A stretch of 64,000 nucleotides of DNA. It comes from Oleiagrimonas citrea (GTDB taxonomy: Bacteria > Pseudomonadota > Gammaproteobacteria > Xanthomonadales > Rhodanobacteraceae). The notes beneath the pieces are model-generated. The model ran no database searches. It was not told the DNA's origin and saw only the letters and a list, made by a program, of their open reading frames with translations. A program made the position numbers and the translations under genes. The DNA lies in assembly GCF_012395255.1 (NCBI RefSeq), contig NZ_JAAZQD010000001.1, positions 1 through 64,000 on the forward strand. The letters are read 5' to 3'. Positions within the stretch are counted from its first letter, which is position 1; the number at the start of each line of letters is the position of its first letter. Below, piece after piece: positions 56,047 to 63,320 of the stretch.

Positions 56047-57164
56047 CCCTGGACCTCCTTAAGCAGGGAAGACTCCACCAAAGCAAGGTGGGTCGCTACG
56101 TTATCGGTTAGTGGATCCCATGCAGATCCCGGGCCACGATGGCGAGACCAACCGTTGAAGGTGTTGCCACGGATAAGGGCGGACACCTGAGTGCGCGGAA
56201 TCGGCTGCCCAGTCCGCAGAGCCAACGCCGGATACGTGTAGAACATGTCGATCTGTGCACCGGGATAGGTGAGTGGGATTTCCAGGGCGAGTAATGTGCG
56301 TTCCGCTGTGAACCCGTGAGGCACAGGGTAGTCGTGGATTAGGAGCCAGCGACGGTCCCGATTGGCCGGAGCTCTCTCGACGTGCGTTTCCCAACGCAGT
56401 CCTAGGCCGTCAAGAAAGCGGACGTCAACCGGGAGCAGCGCGAACATGCGGAGAGGAGCTGTAGTCCCCTCTCCATTGTTCACTTCACGCGGGGTCAGGC
56501 GCAGCTTTTCGATGCCAGGAGTCCGCAGATCGATCACATCGTCCAGGCCGACCTCGCGCTTCGTTTGACCGTGGACACGCAACACGATGATCCAGAGCTT
56601 GGTGGCGTCAAAGCCCGCGTCCGTAATCGCCTGACGGACGGTGATGGTGGGGTGCGAGACGGTCAGCAGCACGCCTTGCACGTTGAGCTTCCAATGATGA
56701 ATTCGCGTCATGAATTGCTCAATGCCCGGACAGTCGAGGTCGACCAGATCATGTGATCCAAGAAGGCGCTCCACGCCGTCAGGCAAGGTCTGATAGAGCA
56801 CCTTGTCCTCCGGCACCTGGCCAAGCTTGCGCAGTTGTCGTCCCGAGATAATTCGGGCCGGCCATTCGTAGACCACGCCATTGACGTCGAACTTGTAGAG
56901 GCGGTCGCTCAGCACGATCACGAAGCGGTGCGAGGTCGTGGCCAAGTTCACAATTTCCGTCGGGCGCACGTCTTCCAGCTCTCCGTCCGCCAGGACTGCT
57001 AGGACGGTGGCCTCCTGGTCCGGCGTAAAGCCCGCTGCCTGGGCGAGTTGCGCCCCAGTGGGCGTGGTGGTGAACACCTGGACGTCGCGAAAGGCCAAGG
57101 TGAGATCGGCGACCTGGACGACCTGGTGGTCGGCGTTGGTGGTGCTGTTAGCTTCGGTGTTCAT
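56043..57164 (-). CDS. Polyubiquitin-like protein fused to an E2-like domain
   Basis: 373 residues. Residues about 15-225 show repeated ubiquitin-like units, each with a beta-grasp pattern ending in a PGIE block (YKFDVNGVVYEWPARIISG to DCPGIEQF; LRVHGQTKREVGLDDVIDL to RTPGIEKL). Residues about 230-373 resemble the prokaryotic E2 family E fold (LEIPLTYPGAQIDMFYTYP, GNTFNGWSRHRGP, NVATHLALVESSL). The only Cys in the protein (CPGIEQF) is in a ubiquitin-like unit, so the E2-like part has no thioester cysteine. First gene of the operon; its upstream region is shared with a divergent XRE operon. Confidence 0.82.
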   Translation of the reverse strand: MNTEANSTTNADHQVVQVADLTLAFRDVQVFTTTPTGAQLAQAAGFTPDQEATVLAVLADGELEDVRPTEIVNLATTSHRFVIVLSDRLYKFDVNGVVYEWPARIISGRQLRKLGQVPEDKVLYQTLPDGVERLLGSHDLVDLDCPGIEQFMTRIHHWKLNVQGVLLTVSHPTITVRQAITDAGFDATKLWIIVLRVHGQTKREVGLDDVIDLRTPGIEKLRLTPREVNNGEGTTAPLRMFALLPVDVRFLDGLGLRWETHVERAPANRDRRWLLIHDYPVPHGFTAERTLLALEIPLTYPGAQIDMFYTYPALALRTGQPIPRTQVSALIRGNTFNGWSRHRGPGSAWDPLTDNVATHLALVESSLLKEVQG

Positions 57165-57219
57165 GTTGGGGTGGGCTCCGTACCGGCCCCATGCCGGGGC
57201 GCTTATTATATGACGCGTG

Positions 57220-57262
57220 CTAAGTTTGTAAAGCGCATAATGAGCATGCTTTGCGGATTTAG
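57220..57262. promoter_or_regulatory. Imperfect palindrome in the shared divergent promoter
   Basis: CTAAGTTTGTAAAGC (57220-57234) and GCTTTGCGGATTTAG (57248-57262) are inverted half-sites matching at 11 of 15 positions, 13 bases apart. The site lies between the ubiquitin-like operon and the XRE operon, and is a likely operator for the XRE protein encoded at 57323. Confidence 0.6.
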
Positions 57263-57322
57263 ACTTCTCTGTTACCCTTCGAGGGTCCGAAGAGCCGTGC
57301 TACCGCGCGGCGGGTGGTTCGC

Positions 57323-57718
57323 ATGACAGAGAAGAGAGATGCACGCGCGGCGTCGAATACGACGGCCGCTAATCCGCTTGGGGCCTATCTGCGCAAGGCG
57401 CGCCAGGACGTATCGATGACGCTGCGGGACGTGGAGGAAGCGACGAACAAGGAAGTGTCCAACGGCTATCTCAGTCAGCTTGAAAGCGGCAAGATCAGTA
57501 AGCCGTCGCCACATGTGCTGCACACGCTGTCCACTGTCCTCAACGTCGATTACGAGACGCTGATGCAGCGTGCCGGCTACATCCTGCCCGGTGCTGCACC
57601 ACGCGCGGAAGGCGCTAAACATGGCCGCGCCGCGACGTTCGCGATCGACAACCTGACCTCAGACGAAGAAATGCAGTTGCTCGAATACTTGGCCTTTCTT
57701 CGCTCGAAGAAGAAATAG
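57323..57718 (+). CDS. XRE-family transcriptional regulator
   Basis: 131 residues from MTEKRDARAASN. A classical lambda-Cro helix-turn-helix is present (LRKARQDVSMTLRDVEEATN then NGYLSQLESGKISKPSPH). The C-terminal LTSDEEMQLLEYLAFLRSKKK resembles the tail of regulators that sit beside ImmA/IrrE peptidases. The next gene, 2 bases on, is such a peptidase, giving a regulator/peptidase switch like ImmR-ImmA: the peptidase cleaves the repressor when triggered. It could control both divergent operons through the palindrome at 57220. A GTG three codons upstream is an alternative start. Confidence 0.88.
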   Translation: MTEKRDARAASNTTAANPLGAYLRKARQDVSMTLRDVEEATNKEVSNGYLSQLESGKISKPSPHVLHTLSTVLNVDYETLMQRAGYILPGAAPRAEGAKHGRAATFAIDNLTSDEEMQLLEYLAFLRSKKK

Positions 57719-57720
57719 CC

Positions 57721-58671
57721 ATGCCAAGGCCGGACGACTCGACACTCACGCCTAGTGAACTGGCCAAGGTTCGCAAGGAAGCGGAGCGAGCACTGCAGCA
57801 AGCCGGAGCCTTGGGCGTGCTACCCACGCCGATTGACGAGATCATGCGGGTGGCCCAGATCAGGGAGATCGAGGAAGACGTTCTCAATCCCTCCTTTGTG
57901 GCTAAGATCGTCGCCAAGGCCGAAAAAGCAGGGCAGGCGATCCGGCACGCGCTCTCCAAGGTGATGGGGCTGTTTCACGCCTCTGAAGGACTGATCTTCA
58001 TCGATCGCACCTTGATGAAGGTGAAGCAGCGTTTCGTGCGATTGCACGAGTCCGCACACGGTTTCCTGCCGTGGCAGCGCCCGATGTACTCATTGGTTCA
58101 GGACGGCGAGAGCGCGCTTGATCCAGATACCGCTGACTTGTTTGATCGTGAGGCCAACACCTTCGCGTCCGAGGTGCTTTTTCAGCTCGACACCTTCCGC
58201 GATGAAGCCGAAGCGATGTCGTTTGACATCTGGACCCCAGTACGGCTGGCCAAGAAGTTTAATGCATCGAACTATGCGGCGATTCGGCAGTACGTCTCGA
58301 AGAATCACCGCACTTGCGCCGTTGTCGTGCTCAACATGCCTGAGCTTGATCCCATCGTTGGGTTCCGCGCCACATTGCGGCGCGTAGTGGGCTCGGAAAG
58401 TTTCCTGCAGTTGTTTGCCGGGCAGATATGGCCAGAGGTCTATACGCCAGACGATGATATCGGCCGGTTTGTACCCTTACACGGTCGACGTGCGTCCGGC
58501 AAACGTCAACTGGGGCTGACCGACGTCAACGGCCAACTGCACGATTGCATCGCCGAGTCGTTCAGTACCGGGCATCAGGTATTCGTACTCATCCATGTCA
58601 CCAAGGCGCTTACGGCGAAGCGGATTATTCTCGGATCGAGCGCGGCTCAGGGCAGTCGCCAGGCGGACTGA
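57721..58671 (+). CDS. ImmA/IrrE-type metallopeptidase
   Basis: 316 residues. RLHESAHGFLPWQ (His109, Glu110, His113) is the zinc site and FDREANTFASEVL the ExxAN block of ImmA/IrrE peptidases. The C-terminal 130 residues (VVVLNMPELDPIVGFRATLRR, RFVPLHGRR, LGLTDVNGQLHDCIAES) form an extra beta-rich domain I do not recognise, perhaps for sensing. It follows the XRE gene by 2 bases and precedes the GNAT-like gene by 28. Likely role: cleave the XRE repressor on a signal such as phage infection. Confidence 0.88.
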   Translation: MPRPDDSTLTPSELAKVRKEAERALQQAGALGVLPTPIDEIMRVAQIREIEEDVLNPSFVAKIVAKAEKAGQAIRHALSKVMGLFHASEGLIFIDRTLMKVKQRFVRLHESAHGFLPWQRPMYSLVQDGESALDPDTADLFDREANTFASEVLFQLDTFRDEAEAMSFDIWTPVRLAKKFNASNYAAIRQYVSKNHRTCAVVVLNMPELDPIVGFRATLRRVVGSESFLQLFAGQIWPEVYTPDDDIGRFVPLHGRRASGKRQLGLTDVNGQLHDCIAESFSTGHQVFVLIHVTKALTAKRIILGSSAAQGSRQAD

Positions 58672-58699
58672 CGGTGTAGAACAACGCGGAGGTTGGCGG

Positions 58700-59356
58700 G
58701 TGGCAACGATTCTGGCGTCGTACGATGTTCCGAGTCCCGAACTGGGGCGATCCGTGAAGATCGACATCATCGAGGGGCTCGACGCCGTCCACCTCGATCA
58801 TATCGAGCAAGTCTGGGCTCCCTTGATGAAGCGGCAGCGCAACAAGGCCATGCTTGAGTTCTTCACGCAGCTTACGGTAGAGGAGCAAACCGCGGAGGCC
58901 TTCGCCGCAATGCTGTGCCGCCTGGGTGTCCCTGACTTCCATTGGGATTGGCGGCGCAAGTGCACCATCGCCCCGGGCACGCAGCGCCAAGCGTATGGGC
59001 TTGTGAATTGTGACCAAGTGGAGGCGGCCATGATGCTCGCTGATGGGCATCAGACGCGACTGCGTACACCAAGCGAACCGCTGGTCTACGTCGATTTCCT
59101 GGCAACGGCCCCTTGGAATCGCAATGTCATTCAGCGACCCGCGCGCTTTCATGGCTTGGGCACGATGCTTCTGGGTGCCGCGGTCGAAGTTAGTCGCTTG
59201 CAAGGCATGGATGGACGATGCGGCCTCCACGCGCTGCCATCGGCCGAAGGGTTCTATCAGCGGGCCGGCATGCAAGATCTGGGCGCCGATCCGACATACA
59301 TGAACCTACATTATTTTGAAATGGACGCAGCCATAGCTCACGCGTTCCTTGCTTGA
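58700..59356 (+). CDS. GNAT-like acetyltransferase-fold protein
   Basis: 218 residues from GTG at 58700, chosen because GGAGG lies about 8 bases upstream; the upstream frame overlaps the peptidase gene. VYVDFLATAPWNR, then GLGTMLLGAAVEVSRLQG, then GLHALPSAEGFYQRAGM follow the order of beta-4, acetyl-CoA loop (Q/RxxGxG/A) and beta-5/FYxxxGF motifs of GNAT enzymes. It could modify a toxin, target or tRNA, or serve as an effector. Its place inside an operon of peptidase genes is unusual for a housekeeping acetyltransferase. Confidence 0.78.
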   Translation: MATILASYDVPSPELGRSVKIDIIEGLDAVHLDHIEQVWAPLMKRQRNKAMLEFFTQLTVEEQTAEAFAAMLCRLGVPDFHWDWRRKCTIAPGTQRQAYGLVNCDQVEAAMMLADGHQTRLRTPSEPLVYVDFLATAPWNRNVIQRPARFHGLGTMLLGAAVEVSRLQGMDGRCGLHALPSAEGFYQRAGMQDLGADPTYMNLHYFEMDAAIAHAFLA

Positions 59357-59366
59357 GGAGGGCACC

Positions 59367-60326
59367 ATGACGGCATTTACCTTAAGTCAACAATGGGTCT
59401 CGAAAGTCACGATGTCCGAGGAACCGGACATCCCGGTAGTCGGTGCGGCGCCTGTTACGCCCCCCACCCGAGATGAACTCCAGGTCATGCTGGACGAGCT
59501 GTCGCGCACAGAAACCGTGCGCGAAATGTCACGCCGAAAATGGATCCATCCGGCCGCCACACCACTGAAGAATCACGTGGCCGAACGCAGTCACGCCCTG
59601 ATGAGCTTCCTGATGGGCCAGCACGAGGCGGCGCCAGCCTACGCGATGTTCAAGGGGAGACGTCCCAGTGCGGAGCAAACGCTGCTGGATGACTTTGCGA
59701 CACGCGTATGGGTAGGGCATCTCACCCAGAAGGCACGCGATTGCCCGATGACAAAAGCGTTTCATCCGTCGAGCATTGATCGTCGCTTCCTTGCCTCGCT
59801 CGTCCAGCTAAGTTCCCGCGTCGATGGGCCGGCGCGCGCACTCGATGCCGTGCGGGAGCTGGGGATTTGCGTGATCCTGGAAAGCGGTCTTCCAGGTATG
59901 TCGGTCGATGGGGCGTCGTTTCACGTCGCGGGTGCGCCTCCCGTCGTGGCGCTGACAGTTCGGCATGATCGACTGGACAATTTCTGGTTCACCCTGTTTC
60001 ACGAACTCGGGCACATCGCGCTCCATCTCGGCGACCCCAGCGACGACATCTTCGTCGATGCTGAAGAAGATAATGAGAGCGACGCGGTCGAGGCAGAAGC
60101 GGAAGCCAACGCATTTGCCAAAGATTCTTTGATACCGCGAAACATCTGGTTGCGTAGTGAAGCCTATCGGCTAGGTAGCGAGGCAAGCGTGGTGGCGCTC
60201 GCCCGGCAATTGGGCATACATCCGGCGATTGTGGCGGGGCGCATCCGCTACGAACGGCGGGATTTTCGAATCTTCAACGACCTCATTGGTCGCGCGCTGG
60301 TTCGCGAAGTCATCTTTGGAGTTTGA
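59367..60326 (+). CDS. Second ImmA/IrrE-type metallopeptidase
   Basis: 319 residues from ATG at 59367, with GGAGG upstream. WFTLFHELGHIALHLGD (His212, Glu213, His216) and EAEANAFAKDSLIP are the complete ImmA/IrrE zinc motif, in the C-terminal half. The N-terminal 140 residues are helical (RDELQVMLDELSRTETVREM) with no clear HTH. It resembles the peptidase half of XRE-ImmA fusions but lacks the DNA-binding part. It is followed by the beta-family gene after 6 bases. Two separate peptidases in one operon suggests different targets. Confidence 0.85.
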   Translation: MTAFTLSQQWVSKVTMSEEPDIPVVGAAPVTPPTRDELQVMLDELSRTETVREMSRRKWIHPAATPLKNHVAERSHALMSFLMGQHEAAPAYAMFKGRRPSAEQTLLDDFATRVWVGHLTQKARDCPMTKAFHPSSIDRRFLASLVQLSSRVDGPARALDAVRELGICVILESGLPGMSVDGASFHVAGAPPVVALTVRHDRLDNFWFTLFHELGHIALHLGDPSDDIFVDAEEDNESDAVEAEAEANAFAKDSLIPRNIWLRSEAYRLGSEASVVALARQLGIHPAIVAGRIRYERRDFRIFNDLIGRALVREVIFGV

Positions 60327-60332
60327 GCCTAC

Positions 60333-61403
60333 ATGTACACGCCGATCCTACGAAATCGACTTAGTGAGATGCTGGCTTTTCGCGGACTAGCACCCGATGT
60401 GCGCGAGCAAATGGTGCCGCTCTTTGATGTCGCAGCACCGACGAAGAGTGCCGATCAAGCCGCTGCGGAAAAATATGTAGCCACCAACATGATCCGAACC
60501 GAGAAAGCCGCCAATGGCCTACAGTGGGCCTTCGTCGATTCCAGTGAGCTGAACCCCGATTTCCGCTTAAACGGCGGAGTGCATCCCCTGATGGCTATTG
60601 CTGCGGCCACGACGAGAGGCGGCGCCATAGCGGTGCCCGTGACGGGGCTGCATCGCGATCAAGCGCATCACGACGCCGCCAAAGCCATCTTGTCACCAGA
60701 CGCTCCCTGGCTCTGCGTACGATTGGACGCAACAGACGTAAGCACGGCGACCATGTCTTTACGCACTATCAAGGAACTTCTGGCCGAGTTTGGGCTGGTC
60801 ACGAACCGAACATTGTTGCTTCTGGATCTGCAGGGCTTGCATGGCCTCGACGTTCACGCGGCCGCCGCGCCCGTCATCCGCTTATTAACGTTGCTTCGCG
60901 CCGATGTCTGGGCCGCCGTTATCGTCGGCGGCTACGGTGTGCCGGAACAGCTGTCGACGGCGGTCACCCCCAACAGTCAAGGCTATCTGCCGCGTATCGA
61001 GCAGGATGTCTACTTACAAATCCGGGCGCAGGCGGCAGGGCTGACGTTCTGGTTTGCCGACTACACCATGTTGCCGCCGTCCGTCGTCGAGCTGGATTGG
61101 CGCTTGGTTAGTCGCGTGATGGCGCCCAAGGCGCTGTATGCGCTAGACAATGCGTGGCTGGTAGTGCGTGGAGGTGCCTTCGCCAGTCACCCATTAGGCT
61201 ACGATCAATACCACACCATCGCTTCCGAAATCGTCGCGCTGGACGAATTCTCGGGCCCCGATTTCAGTCCCGGGGACCAATACATCGCCGACCGTGTAGC
61301 TAGCACGAGTAAACCCGGCAGTCCCTCAACTTGGATCACGGCGTGCGTTAGCCACCACTTGTCACTCACCGCGCGCGCTCATGCGACCGCGCGTTCGGTG
61401 TGA
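60333..61403 (+). CDS. Beta-family protein (sce7725-like)
   Basis: 356 residues starting MYTPILRNRLSEMLAFRGL, the hallmark opening of beta-family proteins, with VPLFDVAAP, FVDSSEL and LLLDLQGL as later beta-strand ends of a barrel-like fold. The family is known in phages and in bacterial accessory islands, often beside sce7726 nuclease-like genes, as here. Function is unknown. It closes the plus-strand operon and its 3' end overlaps the convergent sce7726-like gene by 25 bases. Confidence 0.82.
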   Translation: MYTPILRNRLSEMLAFRGLAPDVREQMVPLFDVAAPTKSADQAAAEKYVATNMIRTEKAANGLQWAFVDSSELNPDFRLNGGVHPLMAIAAATTRGGAIAVPVTGLHRDQAHHDAAKAILSPDAPWLCVRLDATDVSTATMSLRTIKELLAEFGLVTNRTLLLLDLQGLHGLDVHAAAAPVIRLLTLLRADVWAAVIVGGYGVPEQLSTAVTPNSQGYLPRIEQDVYLQIRAQAAGLTFWFADYTMLPPSVVELDWRLVSRVMAPKALYALDNAWLVVRGGAFASHPLGYDQYHTIASEIVALDEFSGPDFSPGDQYIADRVASTSKPGSPSTWITACVSHHLSLTARAHATARSV

Positions 61404-62074
61404 ATGGGCACAGTGCGCCAGTCGCTGCGATCACGAAGCTTGTTCAAGCTAGCGTGTCGCAGTGCCTCGACGTCGATTTGCTTGCACAGTTCCGTCCGAA
61501 TGGCGCGTTTTGTGGCACGCGGTTTGGTGGTCGTTCCCAATAGCTCCTGTGTCAGTGCGTCGATTTCTTCACGCCATAGCAGTGACAAGAGCGCCTCGAT
61601 ATCAAGGTCAGGGTTTGGGCGAGGTCGTCGTTCGAAGCGATATTCGAATCCCCCGTCACCATGCATCGCCACTACGAGGCCCCACCAGGTTGGGATCAGA
61701 GGGCGTGCTTTGTCTACCAATGACTCGTCCACCAGCAGGATTACACGGTCAAAGCATTTAGAATAGGCGAGGGCCTGATGGGGCAAGCGGGACACATCGT
61801 CCTTGGGGCCTTTGATTTCGATCCCGATCAGCCGATCGGCGATGACGGCCAGATCGACCCGTGCCTTACCTAGGCAAACCCCCATTTCTTCCACCAACAT
61901 CGCAGGATTGCGACTCCGCACGAGGCGGTGAACTTCAGTCTTCGCGAAGTCGCGAAGAAACTGCTCAGTGATTTCCTCATGTTGCCCCTTCTGCTGAGGA
62001 GCATTGTGGCTAGCGGGATAGCAGGAATGAGAGGTCATCATCGCGTCGGAAGCAATCGATTTTGGCGAAGTCAT
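61379..62074 (-). CDS. sce7726-family PD-(D/E)XK-like protein
   Basis: 231 residues. KARVDLAVIADRLIGIEIKG supplies Asp and E-x-K of a PD-(D/E)XK nuclease fold, after an N-terminal helix (ITEQFLRDFAK), as in sce7726-type proteins. It is convergent with the beta-family gene and overlaps it by 25 bases. Sce7726- and sce7725-type genes are usual neighbours, so these probably act together even though the strands differ. Several in-frame ATGs exist between 62074 and 62038, and the start is uncertain. Confidence 0.82.
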   Translation of the reverse strand: MTSPKSIASDAMMTSHSCYPASHNAPQQKGQHEEITEQFLRDFAKTEVHRLVRSRNPAMLVEEMGVCLGKARVDLAVIADRLIGIEIKGPKDDVSRLPHQALAYSKCFDRVILLVDESLVDKARPLIPTWWGLVVAMHGDGGFEYRFERRPRPNPDLDIEALLSLLWREEIDALTQELLGTTTKPRATKRAIRTELCKQIDVEALRHASLNKLRDRSDWRTVPIHTERAVA

Positions 62075-62131
62075 GTATTACACCCTACGTGTTGGAACCG
62101 TGCGACATGGCCACAGTGCAAACTGCCAAGA

Positions 62132-63214
62132 CTAGTCCTTCAGCAAGCGCGCGGCCGGGTTGTCTTCAGCTTGCCCAGATTGGAAGTACCCGATCACGCT
62201 CGCCACGGAGCGGTGTTCAGTCATCGCCATCACCGCCGGCAACGGCACGCCTTGCTTGCCCGCCTCGGTGACGAAGCCGGAGCGCAGGCTGTGCGCCCCA
62301 AAATCCCCCTCCAGCCCGGCCAGGACGGCCCGTCGCTTGACGATGGTCGCCACTGAGCCCGGGAGCAGGGCAGGGCCCACCCGATTCTTCCATATCCGCC
62401 GGAAGATTGCCCCCTCGCGGATTCCGGCCGCCTCCAGCCAGGCGGAGAGTGCCTCCGCACTGCGCCCCAGGATCGGCTTGTCCGGAGTGGAATCGGCCTT
62501 CACTCCCGCTTGCTGCGTCTTCGAATACTCCAGTCGATAGATGTAGCCGTCCTCTCCGCTCTTCCTCAGGTCGCGCATGTCCGCGGCTGCGATCTCACTG
62601 CGTCGGCGCCCGCCGCTGGCGAAGCCAAAGCAGAGCAGGGCGCGGTCGCGCAGACCTTCCAAGGAGTCGTCGCAGGTCTTAAGCATGGCCTCGAGTTCGC
62701 AGCGCGTGATGGCGGTCTTCTTGGCCGGACGTTCGCCACGTTTCACCGCCGATCGTCGCGCTCGGCTCAGCAGCGTGCGCACACTGGGCAATTCGCAAGG
62801 ATTGTCGAGCCGCTTCAGCTTATGTGCCGTCGACAGCACGGCCACGCGCTGAGTCACCGTCGAGAGCTTGAACGCTCCGAGCTTGGCCTTGAGGCCCGAA
62901 GCGACGAGAGCCTGGTCGACGGCCGGCGGCAACTCGCTGACCAGACCTGCCTTGTTCTTGCGTTGAATGTGATCGACCAGGAACTGGATCACCACGGCCT
63001 CGCTGACCGGAAGTGTCATCTCGATGCCGAAGCGGGCTTGGTGCCAGCCGGCCCAGTAGCGCAGGGCAGCGGCGTAGCTGCGCGTGGTGTTGGCCGCAGC
63101 CGCCTCGGCCAGTAGTTCGCGCACCGCGTCGGCGGCCTGTTGCGCCAAGTGCTCCGGCAGCTCAAGCCCGGAGGCCGGCGTGGCGGAGACGGGGAGGGCT
63201 TTCATCTGCTTCAT
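62132..63214 (-). CDS. Tyrosine recombinase (integrase)
   Basis: 360 residues. The N-terminal SAM-like core-binding domain has AAAANTTRSYAAALRYWAGW. Catalytic residues: Arg in ASGGRRRSEIA, Lys in LEYSKTQQ, H-x-x-R in AHSLRSGF, His/Trp-equivalent in MTEHRSVASV and Tyr in VIGYFQSG. Complete and probably active. It shares a promoter region with the divergent KfrA-like gene. ATGs at 63214 and 63205 are both possible starts. Its attachment site is not identified; it may belong to a different element from the Tni transposon. Confidence 0.93.
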   Translation of the reverse strand: MKQMKALPVSATPASGLELPEHLAQQAADAVRELLAEAAAANTTRSYAAALRYWAGWHQARFGIEMTLPVSEAVVIQFLVDHIQRKNKAGLVSELPPAVDQALVASGLKAKLGAFKLSTVTQRVAVLSTAHKLKRLDNPCELPSVRTLLSRARRSAVKRGERPAKKTAITRCELEAMLKTCDDSLEGLRDRALLCFGFASGGRRRSEIAAADMRDLRKSGEDGYIYRLEYSKTQQAGVKADSTPDKPILGRSAEALSAWLEAAGIREGAIFRRIWKNRVGPALLPGSVATIVKRRAVLAGLEGDFGAHSLRSGFVTEAGKQGVPLPAVMAMTEHRSVASVIGYFQSGQAEDNPAARLLKD

Positions 63215-63251
63215 AATATGTAATGTATACTACGAAATAGGACGTTTACTA

Positions 63252-63272
63252 GCGATAATCATCACTTATCGC
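63252..63272. promoter_or_regulatory. Perfect inverted repeat upstream of the KfrA-like gene
   Basis: GCGATAA and TTATCGC with a 7-base spacer, 48 bases before the KfrA-like start and between divergent genes. KfrA proteins repress their own promoter, so this is a candidate operator. Confidence 0.5.
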
Positions 63273-63320
63273 GAGTAGATATTGACCTAGGGCAGGGCGC
63301 CAATCAAGGAGACCAGATAC

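Noticed and set aside
63214..63240. dif-like XerCD site upstream of the integrase
   Set aside because: Only part of one arm resembles dif (ATTTCGTA); the second arm does not match, and the AT-rich sequence is explained as a promoter.
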